DNA of 63,021 bases. It comes from Chloroflexota bacterium (GTDB taxonomy: Bacteria; Chloroflexota; Anaerolineae; Aggregatilineales; UBA2796). Below, one piece after another: positions 50,786-60,054 of this stretch. Location: the NCBI GenBank assembly GCA_021325095.1, contig JAJPHV010000111.1, positions 1 through 63,021 on the forward strand. Direction: 5' to 3'. The notes under the pieces are model-generated. The model was not told where the DNA came from, ran no database searches, and was given only the letters and a program-made list of their open reading frames with translations. A program made the position numbers and the translations under genes. The first letter of the stretch is position 1, and the number at the start of each line of letters is the position of its first letter.

Positions 50786-51901
50786 ATGAAAATTGTGCGG
50801 GTTCAACCCTTTATCTTGCACGTGCCGGTTACGGGGAACGAGATCGCGGACAGTACGCACCGGATCGACTTTTGGGGCGCGCCCGGTGTCATGATCGAGA
50901 CGGACAACGGCCTCACCGGGTACGGGTATACGGGCACACATGCTCATCTGCCCACCGACAAGCTGATTACCTCATGCATCGCCGAGACCTATGCGCCACT
51001 TCTGATCGGCGAAGATCCCCGCGAGACGCTCTATCTGTGGCAAAAGCTGGGTCGCTTCCCGCCCGTGCAATGGGTCGGGCGCTCCGGCATCACGCACCTG
51101 GCTCTCAGCGCCGTCGATATTGCCTTATGGGACATCAAGGCCAAAGCTGCCGGCGTGCCGTTGTGGAAGCTGCTCGGCGGCAGCCAGCAGAAGAGAGTAA
51201 TGGCCTACAATACGGATGGCGGCTGGCTCAACTGGCCGCTCGATAAGCTGATCGATGATGCGCGCTGTTCGGTTGAAGAACGCGGCTTCCAGGGTATCAA
51301 GATCAAGGTAGGCAGCCCTGACCCCAACGACGATCTGAAGCGGCTGGATGCAGTGCGCAGGACGATTGGGCCGCATATCCAGTTGATGGTCGATGCTAAT
51401 GGTCGCTGGGATTTGCCTACTGCCATCAACTATGGCCGCCATTTCGCCGATTACGATGTGCTGTGGTTCGAGGAACCGCTCTGGTACGACGATTTAGCCG
51501 GGCATCAAGCCCTGGCGCAGGCTATCCGCACACTCATTGCCCTGGGCGAACAACTTTACACGCTGGACAACTTCCGCGATTTTATTCAGGTGCGTGCGGT
51601 ACACTTCGTGCAAGCCGATGCGACTCGCCTAGCCGGAATCACGGAATGGTGGCGCGTCGCCGACCTGGCGCTGGCCTTCCGATTGCCTGTGGCCGCGCAC
51701 GTGGGCGACATGATGCAGGTTCATCTGCAACTGGCAGCAGCACACCCGGCTTGCAGCGTATTGGAATACATCCCCTGGCTGCGCGAGTGTTTTGAGGAAC
51801 CGGCTACCGTCAAGGATGGTTACTACCAGATTCCCCAGCAGCCCGGCGCAGGGACTACGCCCAGGCACGCCGCACTGGCCCAGTTCAATGTGTTGAAATA
51901 G
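50786..51901 (+). CDS. Enolase-superfamily dehydratase/racemase (mandelate racemase/muconate lactonizing type)
   Basis: 371 residues. The barrel carries Lys172-x-Lys174 (GIKIKV), metal ligands Asp203 (VDANGRW), Glu229 (FEEPLW) and Glu255 (LGEQ) with even spacing, and His305 (AAHVGD). The Lys pair plus His-type residues is usual for acid-sugar dehydratases. The N-terminal capping domain reads GAPGVMIETDNGLTGYGYTG. It should dehydrate an aldonate or related acid made by upstream oxidation and lactone opening. Last gene of the operon. Confidence 0.9.
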   Translation: MKIVRVQPFILHVPVTGNEIADSTHRIDFWGAPGVMIETDNGLTGYGYTGTHAHLPTDKLITSCIAETYAPLLIGEDPRETLYLWQKLGRFPPVQWVGRSGITHLALSAVDIALWDIKAKAAGVPLWKLLGGSQQKRVMAYNTDGGWLNWPLDKLIDDARCSVEERGFQGIKIKVGSPDPNDDLKRLDAVRRTIGPHIQLMVDANGRWDLPTAINYGRHFADYDVLWFEEPLWYDDLAGHQALAQAIRTLIALGEQLYTLDNFRDFIQVRAVHFVQADATRLAGITEWWRVADLALAFRLPVAAHVGDMMQVHLQLAAAHPACSVLEYIPWLRECFEEPATVKDGYYQIPQQPGAGTTPRHAALAQFNVLK

Positions 51902-52106
51902 ACGATAGACGATCTGCGCCCATGGTTGCAGGCACAGTTCAATTAGCGCTATGCCTCAGGAATTTGGCACTCTACAGTGCGTGAAAACTGTCACCGTTTC
52001 ATCACCCTGCTGGAACCCAAGCTGTCACCCTTGCATGATACAGTCTTCTTTCATAATCCGATGTCCCGGCATACCGTTTGCGAGTACTCCAGAAATATGT
52101 TCATCA

Positions 52107-52286
52107 ATGCCCGTTTGCATTGTCGGTTGGCCCAACGGTGCCCTGCATCCCATCGAGCTTGCCCAAGCGATGTGCCAATATTTTCCTCACGTGAGACTGG
52201 AGATCATTCCTTCGGCTGCCCACATATTCTTAAATCATGGGGCCATTATTGGCGACATCTTCGCCCGGCTTTTGACGGAGTTGTAT
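52107..52286 (+). pseudogene. Possible C-terminal fragment of an alpha/beta hydrolase
   Basis: Within a longer open frame, MPVCIVGWPNGALHPIELAQ, then FPHVRLEIIPSAAHIFLNHG, resembles the last strands and catalytic His of alpha/beta hydrolases. Nothing recognisable precedes it (51902-52106). A degenerate remnant is the best reading. Confidence 0.35.
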
Positions 52287-52349
52287 CAAGTCACCATGAG
52301 CAGGTATGGCGGGTTACAACAATTGTCGGTAACTCGGGGCCTTCCCGCC

Positions 52350-53861
52350 TTACCTCTCCGGGCCATATACGAGTTCACGATAGCGATTAAACAGGGTGTG
52401 GTAGGTTTCAGCATTCGAGGGATTGGCTTCGCATATTCGGAAGCCGACACTCATGGCCTGATATGCAGCCTCATAGCTTGAGAACAAACCAAGCGCCTGT
52501 GCCGCGAAGAGTGCCGCGCCACGTGCACCTGTATTCGTGAAAGCCCAAACGGGCTGTCCTAAGACATCGGCAAGAATCTGGGCAAGCAACTCGCTGTGCG
52601 CACCACCTCCTGCCAGCCGAAGGCCCCTGGTCATTGGAGGGAGATGTCCAAAACTATCAGCTGCTGCTATCGCCAACCCTTCGTATACGGCCCGCATCAG
52701 ATGGTCTCGGTCATGCAGTAGGCTCATTCCGAGAAACTGGGCCTTTGCTTGAGGCCGCATCCGTGGCGCGCGCTCGCCCGCTGGTGACAGGAATGGCAGA
52801 TATATCACACCCTCTGCCCCAGCAGGAATAGCCTGCAAACGTTCTTCAATCAGTGTCCAACTGTCGTAGTTTTCGCTGGATGCAGTAGCATCACCATACA
52901 GCAGGCTGGCCCAGTAGTCGATATTCGGCATTGCCAGCATGGTCGGAATAAACCGCACCCACAGTGGCTTGCCTGGCAAACACGTTGTATACCCCGTTTC
53001 AACTGGGGAATCCGGCAAAGAGTCAATCACCACTTGGTGCACGCCCGCCGTGCCAAAGACACTACAGGCGACACCCGCTGCAAAACCACCAACGCCCAGC
53101 AGATCGCAGACCAGATCCAGTGGGGCGCCGACAACCGGCAGCCCAGTTGGAAGCCCGACTTCTGCTGCGATGTCTGGTCTTAATTGTGCAGTGTTCTGAC
53201 CAGCATCAAGCACCGGCGGTAGCCGGGAGCGGAGGTGATCGAGGCCAAGCATCTCGAGAATGCGTGGTTCAAGCTGGCGGGTCGCAGCGTCTAAATAGGT
53301 GTGTCCGGCATCGCTTTGATCCGTAGCAACCAGTCCGGTCAGACGGAACATGACCCAGTCTTTGGCGAAAAAGACTTTCCAGGTGCGTGACAGCGCCTCT
53401 GGTTCGTGTTGCTGAAGCCAGGCAAGCTGGGCAGTCTGATGTGAACCACAAAGTACCGAGCGTGTATACTGTGTTACTTGTTGGGCACGTCCCTCGTTCT
53501 GCCAATCCGTAATGAGTGCCGCAGAACGGTTATCCTGCCATACAATGGCCGGACGTACAGGGGTCCCATCATCAGCAATCAGGCGTGAACCATCACCCTG
53601 ACCACTCACCACTAAGGCGATGTAGGAGCTTGGATGGAGATCAGCTTGGCGAACAGCATCTTGGAGACACGTCAGAATGCACGCCCATGTATCATCGAGG
53701 TCCTGCTCGCACCACAACGGTTGTGGCCGCCGGAGTTTGTTGGGCCGCCACGCGGCTGCAATTTCCTGCCCGCGAGTGTCGAGGATAGTGGTTTTGATGC
53801 GAGTCGTGCCAGCGTCAACGATCACAAAACATTCATGTGAGCGATGTGCCGATCTATTCAT
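52350..53861 (-). CDS. FGGY-family carbohydrate kinase
   Basis: 503 residues. Phosphate-1 motif VIVDAGTTRIKTTILD, then WQDNRSAALI and VFFAKDWVMFRLTG; PVVGAPLDLVCDLLGVGGF carries the catalytic Asp region and LRLAGGGAHSELLAQILADV the adenosine motif. It is the last gene of the minus-strand SorC operon. With the hexuloisomerase-like and xylose-isomerase-like enzymes upstream, it probably phosphorylates a ketose. The start is 27 bases after the SorC gene. Confidence 0.92.
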   Translation of the reverse strand: MNRSAHRSHECFVIVDAGTTRIKTTILDTRGQEIAAAWRPNKLRRPQPLWCEQDLDDTWACILTCLQDAVRQADLHPSSYIALVVSGQGDGSRLIADDGTPVRPAIVWQDNRSAALITDWQNEGRAQQVTQYTRSVLCGSHQTAQLAWLQQHEPEALSRTWKVFFAKDWVMFRLTGLVATDQSDAGHTYLDAATRQLEPRILEMLGLDHLRSRLPPVLDAGQNTAQLRPDIAAEVGLPTGLPVVGAPLDLVCDLLGVGGFAAGVACSVFGTAGVHQVVIDSLPDSPVETGYTTCLPGKPLWVRFIPTMLAMPNIDYWASLLYGDATASSENYDSWTLIEERLQAIPAGAEGVIYLPFLSPAGERAPRMRPQAKAQFLGMSLLHDRDHLMRAVYEGLAIAAADSFGHLPPMTRGLRLAGGGAHSELLAQILADVLGQPVWAFTNTGARGAALFAAQALGLFSSYEAAYQAMSVGFRICEANPSNAETYHTLFNRYRELVYGPER

Positions 53862-53888
53862 GCTGAGGGCTTCAAGTCAAGCAGAATA

Positions 53889-54881
53889 TCAACCGTCTGT
53901 CTGGCGCTTGATGACCTCGAGAGCGGTCAATCGGTCTGTGATGAGGTAGTTTACCACTTTCCCGCGCAAAACGCCCAGAATCGGGAGGACTTTTTCCGGG
54001 CCTCCAGCAACACACACGACGGTGGGGCATTGTCGGAGTTCGTCCCAGCCTATCCCTACCGTGCGATTGGAGAAGACTGTAGCGCGAAGCATACCATCTT
54101 GGTCATAAAAATGCCCGCAAATATCGCCCACAATACCCTCGCGATGCATCTGGCTCGCCTGCTCAGGTGAAACCAATCCGCCGAGTACCAGCGGGGAGTC
54201 CTCCACAGCGCCAATGCCAACCAGCGCCAACTGCACTCGTTGATACATAGCGCAGACAGGCCGGATCGTATCGGAATTTATCAAGATATCGCGCAGGGTT
54301 TTGCTCTCAACAATGGCAGGCGCAGACAGATAGTACGCCTGACCGTCTAGCCGAGAAGCCAGCAGGCGAGTCAGTTCATGGGAGAGTGTCTCGCTGTGAT
54401 GCGGCGCAACATCGCCAAGAAGCTGCACGATTCGAAGCGCTTGCGGGGGGAGCGCACTCGAAGGTCGAATCGCGGCGGCCAGTTCCGCCAACGTGCGGCC
54501 TTGCCCAATGCCTACGATCTCATTCTGGTGGATTAGTTCGGCAACGTAGGGCGCCGCACAATAGCCGATAAGCTTGCGAGCCGCAGCACTGCTATACACG
54601 CCGACACCCCGGACAATGATCGCTCCTTTGAGGCCAAAAAGCTGGACAAATTGTTGTTCCAACGCCTCGTCGCGGACCTTCCAGGGGCGGATGGTGACCT
54701 GGACGATACCCTCGTCGCGCGCCCTGGTCAGCAAGCGAGATACCGTGGGCCTGGAAACACCCAATACGCGAGCGATCTCGGCCTGGGTCAGGTTGTCGAC
54801 ATAATATAGGTGAGCGGCTTGCAGCAACTGCTCATCCTGGCCCGATTCCTGCTCATCTGATCCCACAATCTCTTGAACCAT
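53889..54881 (-). CDS. SorC/DeoR-type transcriptional regulator
   Basis: 330 residues. The N-terminal helix-turn-helix LTQAEIARVLGVSRPTVSRL is followed by the sugar-phosphate-binding domain of the SorC family, with GIGQGRTLAELAAAI, VQLLGDVAPHHSETLSHELT and VGDICGHFYDQDG. Effectors of this family are usually phosphorylated sugars, which fits the kinase encoded next. It probably acts on the palindrome at 62821-62848, now displaced from the operon by an insertion. Confidence 0.9.
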   Translation of the reverse strand: MVQEIVGSDEQESGQDEQLLQAAHLYYVDNLTQAEIARVLGVSRPTVSRLLTRARDEGIVQVTIRPWKVRDEALEQQFVQLFGLKGAIIVRGVGVYSSAAARKLIGYCAAPYVAELIHQNEIVGIGQGRTLAELAAAIRPSSALPPQALRIVQLLGDVAPHHSETLSHELTRLLASRLDGQAYYLSAPAIVESKTLRDILINSDTIRPVCAMYQRVQLALVGIGAVEDSPLVLGGLVSPEQASQMHREGIVGDICGHFYDQDGMLRATVFSNRTVGIGWDELRQCPTVVCVAGGPEKVLPILGVLRGKVVNYLITDRLTALEVIKRQTDG

Positions 54882-54945
54882 TGTCCGTCACAGGTCTGGT
54901 AGGTTTCTGCGGGAATTTTCCTGGGTGCTCAGATGATTGTCAAGT

Positions 54946-54973
54946 TATCCCCTCGCATCCTATTAAGGGGATA
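54946..54973. terminator. Hairpin upstream of the SorC gene
   Basis: TATCCCCT (54946-54953) and AGGGGATA (54966-54973) form an 8-bp stem with a 12-base loop between the isomerase and SorC genes. No T-run; it may limit read-through. Confidence 0.4.
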
Positions 54974-54994
54974 GAAGCGAACGAGTGACAAGGG

Positions 54995-55894
54995 TTAAAC
55001 CCGTTCAGCCAGTGATAGACGGCAGTGCTCCACCGAACTGATTACGTTTTCGAGAACAGCCTTATCGTCCGCCTCGAAGGCGTAAAAAACTTCGAGGAAG
55101 ATCGGCACGCGCGACAGCCCGGCGGCCTGCACCTGGGCCGAGAAGCGGTTGACATCGTAGACTCCGCGCAGATCGGGCCAGCCCCAGTGCGAATCGCTCT
55201 GGAAATCGGTGTTTTGCAGATGCAATACGCCGATGTGACCACCAATCCCCTTGAACCACGCCTCCAGAGATGCGCTCTGGCCGTAAAGCGGTTGGTAGAG
55301 CGCGTGCCCGATGTCCAGCACATATTCAACTGGCACTGTGGCTCGATCTTGCATGTCTTTTTGCAGCCTGACAGCCTGATCAACGCTATGCGGAAACTCG
55401 CGCTTGAGTGGAGTTGGCTCGACCAGCACAGACCGCAAACCGGCACGATGCGCTGCCTCGGTGATCCGCGCCAACGAGTCCAGCATTTCCTGGTAAAGCC
55501 GGTTCACCACCTTCGGATCAGCCGCATCACGAACGCTCATGCCGCCGAGAGGCCCCCCGACGGCTTCTGCTTCCAGTTCCGCAGCCAGTTCGACTGCATT
55601 TAACCACCAGACCAGCGCGGCCTGGCGAGCCATTTTGTCCGGGTGCAGCAGGCCATTGTACGTGTAACAGGCCAATCCGACTTGAGCGGAATGGATGCGG
55701 ATACCGTAATCGCGGGCGGCCTGGCGCACCTGCGCGGCCAGGGCCGAACGAGTCGAGGGCGGCATAGACGGGTCAATCAGGTCAAACGAGAACTGCACCA
55801 GGTCCAGCTTTAACTTTTCACGGGTGAAACTAGCCCATTCCGAGGCGCCGGGCAGGCGCTTCACAGCAAAGCCCAGATTGATGCCGAATTCCAT
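54995..55894 (-). CDS. Sugar phosphate isomerase/epimerase (xylose-isomerase-like TIM barrel)
   Basis: 299 residues of the AP_endonuc_2 fold. Metal-site segments are visible: LRSVLVEPTPLKREFPHSVD, YVLDIGHALYQPLYG, GVLHLQNTDFQSDSHWGWPD and IFLEVFYAFEADDKAV. These supply the Glu, Asp/His, His and Glu ligands of sugar 2- or 3-epimerases and isomerases. It follows the permease gene by 21 bases and should convert the imported sugar for the kinase. Confidence 0.87.
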   Translation of the reverse strand: MEFGINLGFAVKRLPGASEWASFTREKLKLDLVQFSFDLIDPSMPPSTRSALAAQVRQAARDYGIRIHSAQVGLACYTYNGLLHPDKMARQAALVWWLNAVELAAELEAEAVGGPLGGMSVRDAADPKVVNRLYQEMLDSLARITEAAHRAGLRSVLVEPTPLKREFPHSVDQAVRLQKDMQDRATVPVEYVLDIGHALYQPLYGQSASLEAWFKGIGGHIGVLHLQNTDFQSDSHWGWPDLRGVYDVNRFSAQVQAAGLSRVPIFLEVFYAFEADDKAVLENVISSVEHCRLSLAERV

Positions 55895-55915
55895 AGGCTG
55901 CTCTCTGTCCCTAGG

Positions 55916-56815
55916 TTATTTGATAGCGCCCATTGTCAGCCCGCGCGTCAGGTGACGGGAAACAAGCGCGGCAAAGATGACCACTGGCAGCACGATGAGT
56001 GTACCTGTCGCCATCATCTCACCCCATTTGATCCCGAAACCTGTCATGAAGTTCGCGGCCTGAACTGGTGCAGTTTGTCCGCTGCCCCGGTTGAGGATCA
56101 GCGCGAACAGTAATTCATTCCAGCTAAAAATGAAGCACAAAATGGCCGAGACGACAACACCCGGAATCGCCAATGGCAGGTTGATCCGGAAGAAAGTCTG
56201 GAACAGGTTGCAGCCATCGACTTTGGCCTGTTCGTCGATCTCAGTTGGAATGGAACGAAATTGATCCAGGCACAACCAGATCACCAGCGGCACGTTAAAC
56301 GTCAAATAGATCAACATTAGCGCTGTAGGTGTGTTTAGCAGCTTGAGATCGCGCGCGATCAGGAAGAAGGGCAGCGCAACGACAATCGGCGAGATGAAAC
56401 GATTGGAAATGAACCAGAACCACAGATCGCGCTTGCCACGGAACTCGAAGCGGGCCAGTACGTAAGCGGCAGGCGTACCGAGGATAAGCGCGATCAGCGT
56501 GGTGCCAACGGCGACAACGATACTGTTCTGCAATCCAGTTCGAACCGATCCTGCCTGGTCCTGCAGTACAGCAGTATAGTGTTCCAGGGTCGGCGCAAAC
56601 CAAATCTTAGGTGGTATCGCAAACGTATCGTTTTGCTGCTTCAACGAGGTCGTGACCATAAAATAGAACGGGAACAGGAGCACCACAAGCAACAGGATCA
56701 GCAGGAAAAGTTGAACCCATGCTCCCCAATCTACGTGCCGAACCCGTCGCCGGGCCGCAGTTGCACTGTGTGTACCTGTCATCGCATTGAAGAGGTGGTT
56801 ATTCGCTCGGGCCAA
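55916..56815 (-). CDS. Sugar ABC transporter permease, MalG-like
   Basis: 299 residues, six helices, EAA loop EQAKVDGCNLFQTFFRINLPLAI. It contains FVMTTSLKQQ-like start of the family core and ends HLTRGLTMGAIK, as MalG-type proteins do. Partner of the permease encoded immediately upstream on the minus strand. Confidence 0.93.
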   Translation of the reverse strand: MARANNHLFNAMTGTHSATAARRRVRHVDWGAWVQLFLLILLLVVLLFPFYFMVTTSLKQQNDTFAIPPKIWFAPTLEHYTAVLQDQAGSVRTGLQNSIVVAVGTTLIALILGTPAAYVLARFEFRGKRDLWFWFISNRFISPIVVALPFFLIARDLKLLNTPTALMLIYLTFNVPLVIWLCLDQFRSIPTEIDEQAKVDGCNLFQTFFRINLPLAIPGVVVSAILCFIFSWNELLFALILNRGSGQTAPVQAANFMTGFGIKWGEMMATGTLIVLPVVIFAALVSRHLTRGLTMGAIK

Positions 56816-56847
56816 TGCCTGCCTCCGTTATCGCTTTGCCATTCATT

Positions 56848-57777
56848 TCACTCGGCTGTCTCGGGAGCGCGATAAAAGAAATGGATATACGTCCGCGAGA
56901 GGATGATGCATAGGATCAGCAGCAGAATGGCCTGTGCCGATGCCACCCCCATATCAAAGATGCGAAAACCCATACGCTGGATGTACAGGCTGATGAGTTC
57001 GGTTGAGACACCTGGGCCGCCGCGTGTCAGCGTGAAGGGCATATCGAAAAGTTTCAGTACGTCTGCCGTGCGGATAATCATGAATGCCGTGATTCCGGGC
57101 ATCAGATACGGCAGCTTCACATAGCGAAAGATCGTCCAGCCGTTCTTGGTGTCTAACCGGGCTGCCTCAACCATGTCCTGGGGTACGATTGCCAGGCTCG
57201 ATAGCATGACCAGTGCAGCGAATGGCGTCCACTGCCACAGGTCGGTGATGATCACGGCAACCATCGCCATGGTGGGGTCGCCCAGCCACGAGATCTGCGC
57301 AACACCGACGAAACTGAGAGCGTAATTGATCAAGCCAAACTCTCGGTTGAAGAGCAAAACGCCGAGTAGCCCGACCACAGCAGGTGTCATCGCAATCGGA
57401 ATGACCAGGGCAATTTTGACAATCCAGTTCATCAACTTCCAGCGGCTTCCGTCGATAAGTAAAGCAATGCCGATGCCAAGCAGCATTTGCACGATCAGTA
57501 CGATGATCAGCATGAACATGGTACGGCCAAGCGAACTCCAGAAGAGGTCGTCTTGCAGCACGGACTGGTAGTTGTTGAACTGCACGAACATGCCGTTGTC
57601 CGCCGGGCGATTCAACTGGAATTTCTGAAAACTGAGGCTCACCGCGAACAGCAGCGGGTATAACCCGATCAGCAGCAGCGTGAGCACCGCCGGCGCGATC
57701 ATGGTGATGGCGGCCCAATTGAAATGCCATCGTCTGGGCAGTGTTGCTACCCTGAGAGGGCTGGCTGTTGCAGTCAT
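56848..57777 (-). CDS. Sugar ABC transporter permease, MalF-like
   Basis: 309 residues with the EAA loop EAARLDTKNGWTIFRYVKLPYL and helices such as MIAPAVLTLLLIGLYPLLFAV. The loop reads LDTKN where LDGAN is usual, a modest deviation. The gene is co-directional with the other importer genes. Confidence 0.93.
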   Translation of the reverse strand: MTATASPLRVATLPRRWHFNWAAITMIAPAVLTLLLIGLYPLLFAVSLSFQKFQLNRPADNGMFVQFNNYQSVLQDDLFWSSLGRTMFMLIIVLIVQMLLGIGIALLIDGSRWKLMNWIVKIALVIPIAMTPAVVGLLGVLLFNREFGLINYALSFVGVAQISWLGDPTMAMVAVIITDLWQWTPFAALVMLSSLAIVPQDMVEAARLDTKNGWTIFRYVKLPYLMPGITAFMIIRTADVLKLFDMPFTLTRGGPGVSTELISLYIQRMGFRIFDMGVASAQAILLLILCIILSRTYIHFFYRAPETAE

Positions 57778-57831
57778 AGATGCTCCGAAAACTAAAAGAA
57801 GGCGTACTTATCCTTCTCAAGGATACCGCAC

Positions 57832-58395
57832 CTATTCAAGATTCGTGTGGCGAGCGCGTATCTGTTCAGGCTTCTGCCCCGTCAGATCACGTAACATGAT
57901 CGTGACCAGATCGAAAAAGATGAGCTGCACGGCTTCGTAGAGACTGCCCATGGGCAGCACGCTGGCCGCGCCCCCTAGATCGTTTGCCATGGTTTGCGCT
58001 GGCAGGTGAATGACGACATCGGCCTGACTCGGTGCTTTGCCAGCGGGTTGGGCAGTGACCACCATGGTACGTGCGCCGTCACGCCTGGCAACCCCCATCA
58101 ATGCCAGGACAGTCGAGAATTCACCTGGACCTGCGCTGACGATCAGCAAGTCGTTGGTGCCCAGATGCGGTGTCGTCATATCGCCCACAACGTGCGCATC
58201 GAAACCGAGGTGCATCAGCCGCATACAGAGCGCCTTCATCATTAAGCCTTCGCGCCCTACCCCATAACAGGCAATGCGCTTCGCCCTCATAATTTCGTCG
58301 CACATTTTGCGCGGTGTATCTGTTTTTACTTCATCGAAAACCACCCCGATCTCGCTCAGTGCTTGCTTTGCCATGGCATGAACGTCAAGTACCAT
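57832..58395 (-). CDS. SIS-domain 6-phospho-3-hexuloisomerase-like protein
   Basis: 187 residues, a single SIS domain: AKRIACYGVGREGLMMKALC, then LLIVSAGPGEFSTVLALMG and TAQPAGKAPSQADVVIHLPA. Size and order match HxlB-like isomerases, which interconvert hexulose 6-phosphates. AAGGAAGGATC gives a strong ribosome-binding site, and the insertion sequence at 58414 stops 19 bases upstream of the ATG without damaging it. Confidence 0.82.
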   Translation of the reverse strand: MVLDVHAMAKQALSEIGVVFDEVKTDTPRKMCDEIMRAKRIACYGVGREGLMMKALCMRLMHLGFDAHVVGDMTTPHLGTNDLLIVSAGPGEFSTVLALMGVARRDGARTMVVTAQPAGKAPSQADVVIHLPAQTMANDLGGAASVLPMGSLYEAVQLIFFDLVTIMLRDLTGQKPEQIRARHTNLE

Positions 58396-58413
58396 GAGAT
58401 CCTTCCTTATTGA

Positions 58414-59993
58414 TTACGAGCGGATGGCACGCCATCCGCTCCTGAACTTTGGCCCTTTAGCCGCCTGAAAAGGGAAGGTGGGCGCGGAGGGATAAAGAAT
58501 ACTGACGCAAGACCGCCTCCATTTCGGGCCAGTTGGTGGTGGACGGGTGAAAAAAGGGTCGAAAGTCGGGCTGGGTAAACAGCGCGGCACGCAGGGTATC
58601 CAGCACGGTGGCAAGCGTCCAGCGTTTGGGATGGCGATACCAAGCGGCGGTCGGGGCGGGCGGAGTGGGCAAGCCCCAGGCCTGATAAGCGGCCAGCATG
58701 AGCACGGTATAGACCCAGGCCGACCACTGGACGGAGGAGACGGCGGCATGGGGATTGAAGCACTGCTTGTCGCCCAGACCCAGGATCGACTTGACTTCGC
58801 GGTGGACGACTTCGAGTTCCCAGCGCTGCCAGGCCCAACTCAGCAGCACCTCGACTGGGAGCGGTAGCACCCACTGTCCATGCTGTTGGACGGCATTGAC
58901 CAGGTAGTAGCACGGTTCGCGCCGGCGGGTTTTGCCGCCGCGCGCCCAGGTCTGGCCCCGCACACAGATGAGCAGCAGGGGCACGTCGGCCATTGTCTTG
59001 CGCAGAAATGGCCCCTCGACCCGATACACGGTGCGGCGGGTCTTGCCCCGGACCGTCAAGGCCGTCGTCTGCCAGCCCGTCCGCTGCTTGGCATAGTCCT
59101 GCGGCGCGGGGGCTTGGTCGCCGTAAGTGTGTCGCCGACCCTTGCCAGCGTAGGGGCCGGGACGGTGGAGCAGCGCCCGGTTTTTGGCGGTGCGCACCAG
59201 TGCTGTGACCTGGTCGGGCAGGCCACGCCAGAAGTCGGGCTTGTCGAAGCGGCCATCGGCCAGGCACAAGACCCGCTGTGCTGTTCGTCCGTGCGTGTTG
59301 AGTTGGTTCCGCACCCATTGCACAAACGCCAACCCGCTCAGGTGTTCTTTGTGCGGCGCATAGGCCGACAGCACCGCCTTGTCCGGGAAGGCGGGCAGAA
59401 AGCGCAGCGGGATGGCTCGACAGAAGCCCGCCGCCAACGGCGTTAGCCAACTCCCGTTCAAGAAGCGCTGTGCCCGATGAATGCCCACCTTCCACTTCGG
59501 CGCGCGTCCACAGGCCAGCCAACTCGTCCCCTCCATCCGCCGGCTGTCTCGCCACACCTGGGTACTGTCCACGCCAATGACATACAGTGCGCTGTCGGCC
59601 ACCAACCGCAGCGTCAGGCCCAGCACCACGACCGCCGCGTGTTCCTCGACGAAGCGTTTCGGACGCTCCCACCACCGATACCAGGCACTCCAATCCTCTG
59701 CTACCAAGCCCACACTGCGCAGCAAGTCCGTGACCCGGTGCCTGTTGAAGGCCAGGATTTCGCCCTGCACCATCGCCAGTGCCCGCAGATACACCCGCTC
59801 TTGTCCGAACACCGCCCGATGCACGGCCAACAACACCCACACCCAGTTGATTAACGTCGCTTCTTGGGACACCATTGCCTTGGGTTGGCTCCTCATGCTT
59901 TTCGTTATCGCAACCAAAAGCTTATCGAGTTGCCAACCCCTTCTGCCAAATGAGCCAAACCTCATGAGCGGATGGCGTGCCATCCGCTCGTAA
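58414..59993 (-). mobile_element. Insertion sequence with self-palindromic 28-bp terminal repeats
   Basis: The two ends are exact 28-bp inverted copies: 58414-58441 and 59966-59993, each beginning from the outside TTACGAGCGGATGGC. Each end is itself a palindrome (GAGCGGATGGC, AC, GCCATCCGCTC). The element is 1580 bp with one transposase gene. I see no target duplication. It lies between the binding-protein gene and the SIS gene. Confidence 0.85.
58457..59965 (-). CDS. DDE transposase of the palindromic-end insertion sequence (IS4/IS701-like)
   Basis: About 502 residues from ATG 59965, which touches the inner edge of the terminal repeat; the open frame extends outside the element to 60043. 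Catalytic segments: LYVIGVDSTQVWRD (Asp), VLCLADGRFDKPDF (Asp) and WELEVVHREVKSILGLGDKQ (Glu). The frame is complete, so the element may be active. The exact family is uncertain. Confidence 0.8.
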   Translation of the reverse strand: MRFGSFGRRGWQLDKLLVAITKSMRSQPKAMVSQEATLINWVWVLLAVHRAVFGQERVYLRALAMVQGEILAFNRHRVTDLLRSVGLVAEDWSAWYRWWERPKRFVEEHAAVVVLGLTLRLVADSALYVIGVDSTQVWRDSRRMEGTSWLACGRAPKWKVGIHRAQRFLNGSWLTPLAAGFCRAIPLRFLPAFPDKAVLSAYAPHKEHLSGLAFVQWVRNQLNTHGRTAQRVLCLADGRFDKPDFWRGLPDQVTALVRTAKNRALLHRPGPYAGKGRRHTYGDQAPAPQDYAKQRTGWQTTALTVRGKTRRTVYRVEGPFLRKTMADVPLLLICVRGQTWARGGKTRRREPCYYLVNAVQQHGQWVLPLPVEVLLSWAWQRWELEVVHREVKSILGLGDKQCFNPHAAVSSVQWSAWVYTVLMLAAYQAWGLPTPPAPTAAWYRHPKRWTLATVLDTLRAALFTQPDFRPFFHPSTTNWPEMEAVLRQYSLSLRAHLPFSGG

Positions 59994-60054
59994 GGGCGTA
60001 ATCGCTCGGTCTCGCTACCCTCGAGAGGGCAACCAGATTCCATCGGGTTCTTCG

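Noticed and set aside
51951..52481. 176-codon plus-strand frame taken as a whole gene
   Set aside because: Only the middle resembles a hydrolase end; the rest runs antisense into the FGGY kinase and looks non-coding.
58407..59840. 477-codon alternative frame over the palindromic-end transposase
   Set aside because: Same strand, different frame; the frame at 58457-59965 carries the DDE motifs and this one is Gly/Arg-rich noise.
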